Shown here in pieces: positions 6,004-6,676 of a DNA stretch of 6,676 bases; the first letter of the stretch is position 1, and the number at the start of each line of letters is the position of its first letter. Under the pieces are notes generated by a model. The model had not been told where the DNA came from and did no database searches. It worked only from the letters and a program-made list of their open reading frames with translations. The stretch spans positions 1 to 6,676 of the forward strand of contig DAAL01000244.1 of NCBI GenBank assembly GCA_001701065.1. The letters are read 5' to 3'. This DNA is from Bacteroidales bacterium GP4. GTDB lineage: Bacteria > Bacteroidota > Bacteroidia > Bacteroidales > Muribaculaceae. Position numbers and translations under genes: made by a program.

Positions 6004-6333
6004 TTACCATAGTGTTACTTTTCCTGCAATGCCCAAGTCTATAGTTGCGGTCATAACTCCCAACGCTTTGAATACTCTCTTCATTGTAGGAATAGTAATG
6101 CTATATCCTCTTTCCAATCGGGAAATTTGAGCTCGTTTAACACCGATGCGCTCCCCCAACTCTTCTTGTGTAAGATTTTGTTCAATACGAGTCTTTTTTA
6201 TAGCTTCTCCTAAACGATAAGCGTGTAATGCCTCGTCCACATCATTTTCAAAGGCATCCCTTGCAGGCGTTCCTTTCTTGCCAAAATGATTATCCAAGGC
6301 TTCATCAAGAGGAATAAGATTTATATGTGCCAT
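6004..6333 (-). CDS. higA: HigA-type antitoxin, helix-turn-helix XRE family
   Basis: This 109-residue protein has an N-terminal extension (1-40; LDEALDNHFGKKGTPARDAFE) and an XRE/Cro helix-turn-helix domain (about 42-96). The recognition region is LTQEELGERIGVKRAQISRLE (54-74) cut at its ends, followed by a helix with IPTMKRVFKALGV. The extension before the helix-turn-helix and the toxin-first gene order fit HigBA modules. It overlaps the end of the upstream toxin gene by 13 bases (6321-6333), implying coupled translation. It should bind and silence the HigB-like toxin and repress the module promoter, which lies outside the window. Because the toxin frame is broken, this antitoxin may now be an orphan. 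It is AT-richer than the sigma operon and points against it, suggesting separate acquisition. Confidence 0.88.
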   Translation of the reverse strand: MAHINLIPLDEALDNHFGKKGTPARDAFENDVDEALHAYRLGEAIKKTRIEQNLTQEELGERIGVKRAQISRLERGYSITIPTMKRVFKALGVMTATIDLGIAGKVTLW

Positions 6334-6676
6334 ATATTATTTGTTTTTGAAATATTCTTTTTTATTGCTTCCGCTTTTGCAATTTCTTTACGTGGGGTTT
6401 TCTGAGTCTTCTTGATAATTCCATGTGTTATAATTATCAATGTATTCTCATCCTTATCCCAAAACGCAAACAATCGATAAGCTATTCTATTATAAAGAGT
6501 GCGAAACTCCCATATATCAGAATTTTCTAATTTCTTAAAAAGCTCTTTATTTAGCTCTCCACCGGCAACAGTTTTATGTTATAGTATATTTTATAAGACG
6601 CAGCGGCAGGTAAGCTTTCAATAAAATGTTGTACTTCATCAGTTAAAACAATATAGTACTCCCGTTTTTCAGACCG
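6321..6676 (-). pseudogene. higB: HigB-type (RelE superfamily, Gp49-like) toxin, frameshifted and cut by the window edge
   Basis: I found this by translating the minus strand by hand. From the edge, one frame reads EYYIVLTDEVQHFIESLPAA (residues 6-25 of the visible part) and stops at a TAA at 6551-6553. From 6569 the adjacent frame continues the same protein: GGELNKELFKKLENSDIWEF, then LYNRIAYRLFAFWDKDENTL, THGIIKKTQKTPRKEIAKAE, to a TAA at 6321-6323. The WEFR-LYN, YRLF and HGIIKKTQKTP motifs are those of HigB/Gp49-like mRNA-cleaving toxins. One extra A in the A4 run at 6572-6575 (coding sense) restores YYNIKTVAGGELNK and 118 visible residues, about a complete toxin; its start codon lies just beyond the window. 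Explanations are a disabled toxin kept beside its antitoxin or an assembly indel. As read, only the C-terminal fragment plus HigA could be whole. Confidence 0.83.

Noticed and set aside
5960..6010. Bidirectional terminator between the convergent DUF4249 and HigA genes
   Set aside because: Only 12 bases separate the stop codons, and I see no stem with a following T-run on either strand.

Overview
The window reads as chromosomal DNA from a member of the order Bacteroidales. The evidence is a Bacteroidota-type ECF sigma factor, an STN-domain TonB-dependent receptor, a DUF4249 lipoprotein with an acidic surface-export-like signal after its lipid cysteine, and -7 boxes of the TAnnTTTG type instead of sigma70 -10 boxes. 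Family-level placement (for example Muribaculaceae or Bacteroidaceae) cannot be settled from these bases alone.

Layout from left to right. Positions 1-291 (minus) hold the first 97 codons of an exported NamZ/DUF1343 exo-muramidase that runs off the left edge. Divergent from it, 416-927 (plus) is an intact RHH antitoxin / YafQ-type toxin pair behind a recognisable promoter with two short palindromes. Only 28 bases later a tight plus-strand operon begins: ECF sigma factor (956-1456), small outer-membrane beta-barrel protein (1545-2110, interrupted by a one-base frameshift), compact single-pass membrane protein resembling a minimal FecR-type anti-sigma factor (2112-2552), TonB-dependent receptor with N-terminal STN domain (2552-4993), and DUF4249 lipoprotein (4981-5991). 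Convergent with it, 6004-6676 (minus) carries a HigBA-type toxin-antitoxin module. Its antitoxin is intact; its toxin is frameshifted and runs off the right edge.

The central operon looks like a trans-envelope signalling and uptake unit. A ligand bound by the receptor, with the DUF4249 lipoprotein as likely surface partner, would be sensed through the periplasmic STN domain and the membrane-anchored anti-sigma, freeing the ECF factor. The unusual points are that the anti-sigma lacks the central FecR domain, a barrel gene lies between sigma and anti-sigma, and the receptor has a Lys-rich linker where many Bacteroidota receptors carry a carboxypeptidase-regulatory-like domain. The ligand cannot be read from the sequence.

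Both broken genes are repaired by the same kind of change, one missing base at or near an A-run. This could mean true pseudogenes, phase variation or recoding, or two residual indel errors in the assembly. No tRNA, rRNA, CRISPR array, insertion sequence or replication origin was seen. No stretch over 300 bases lacks a gene.
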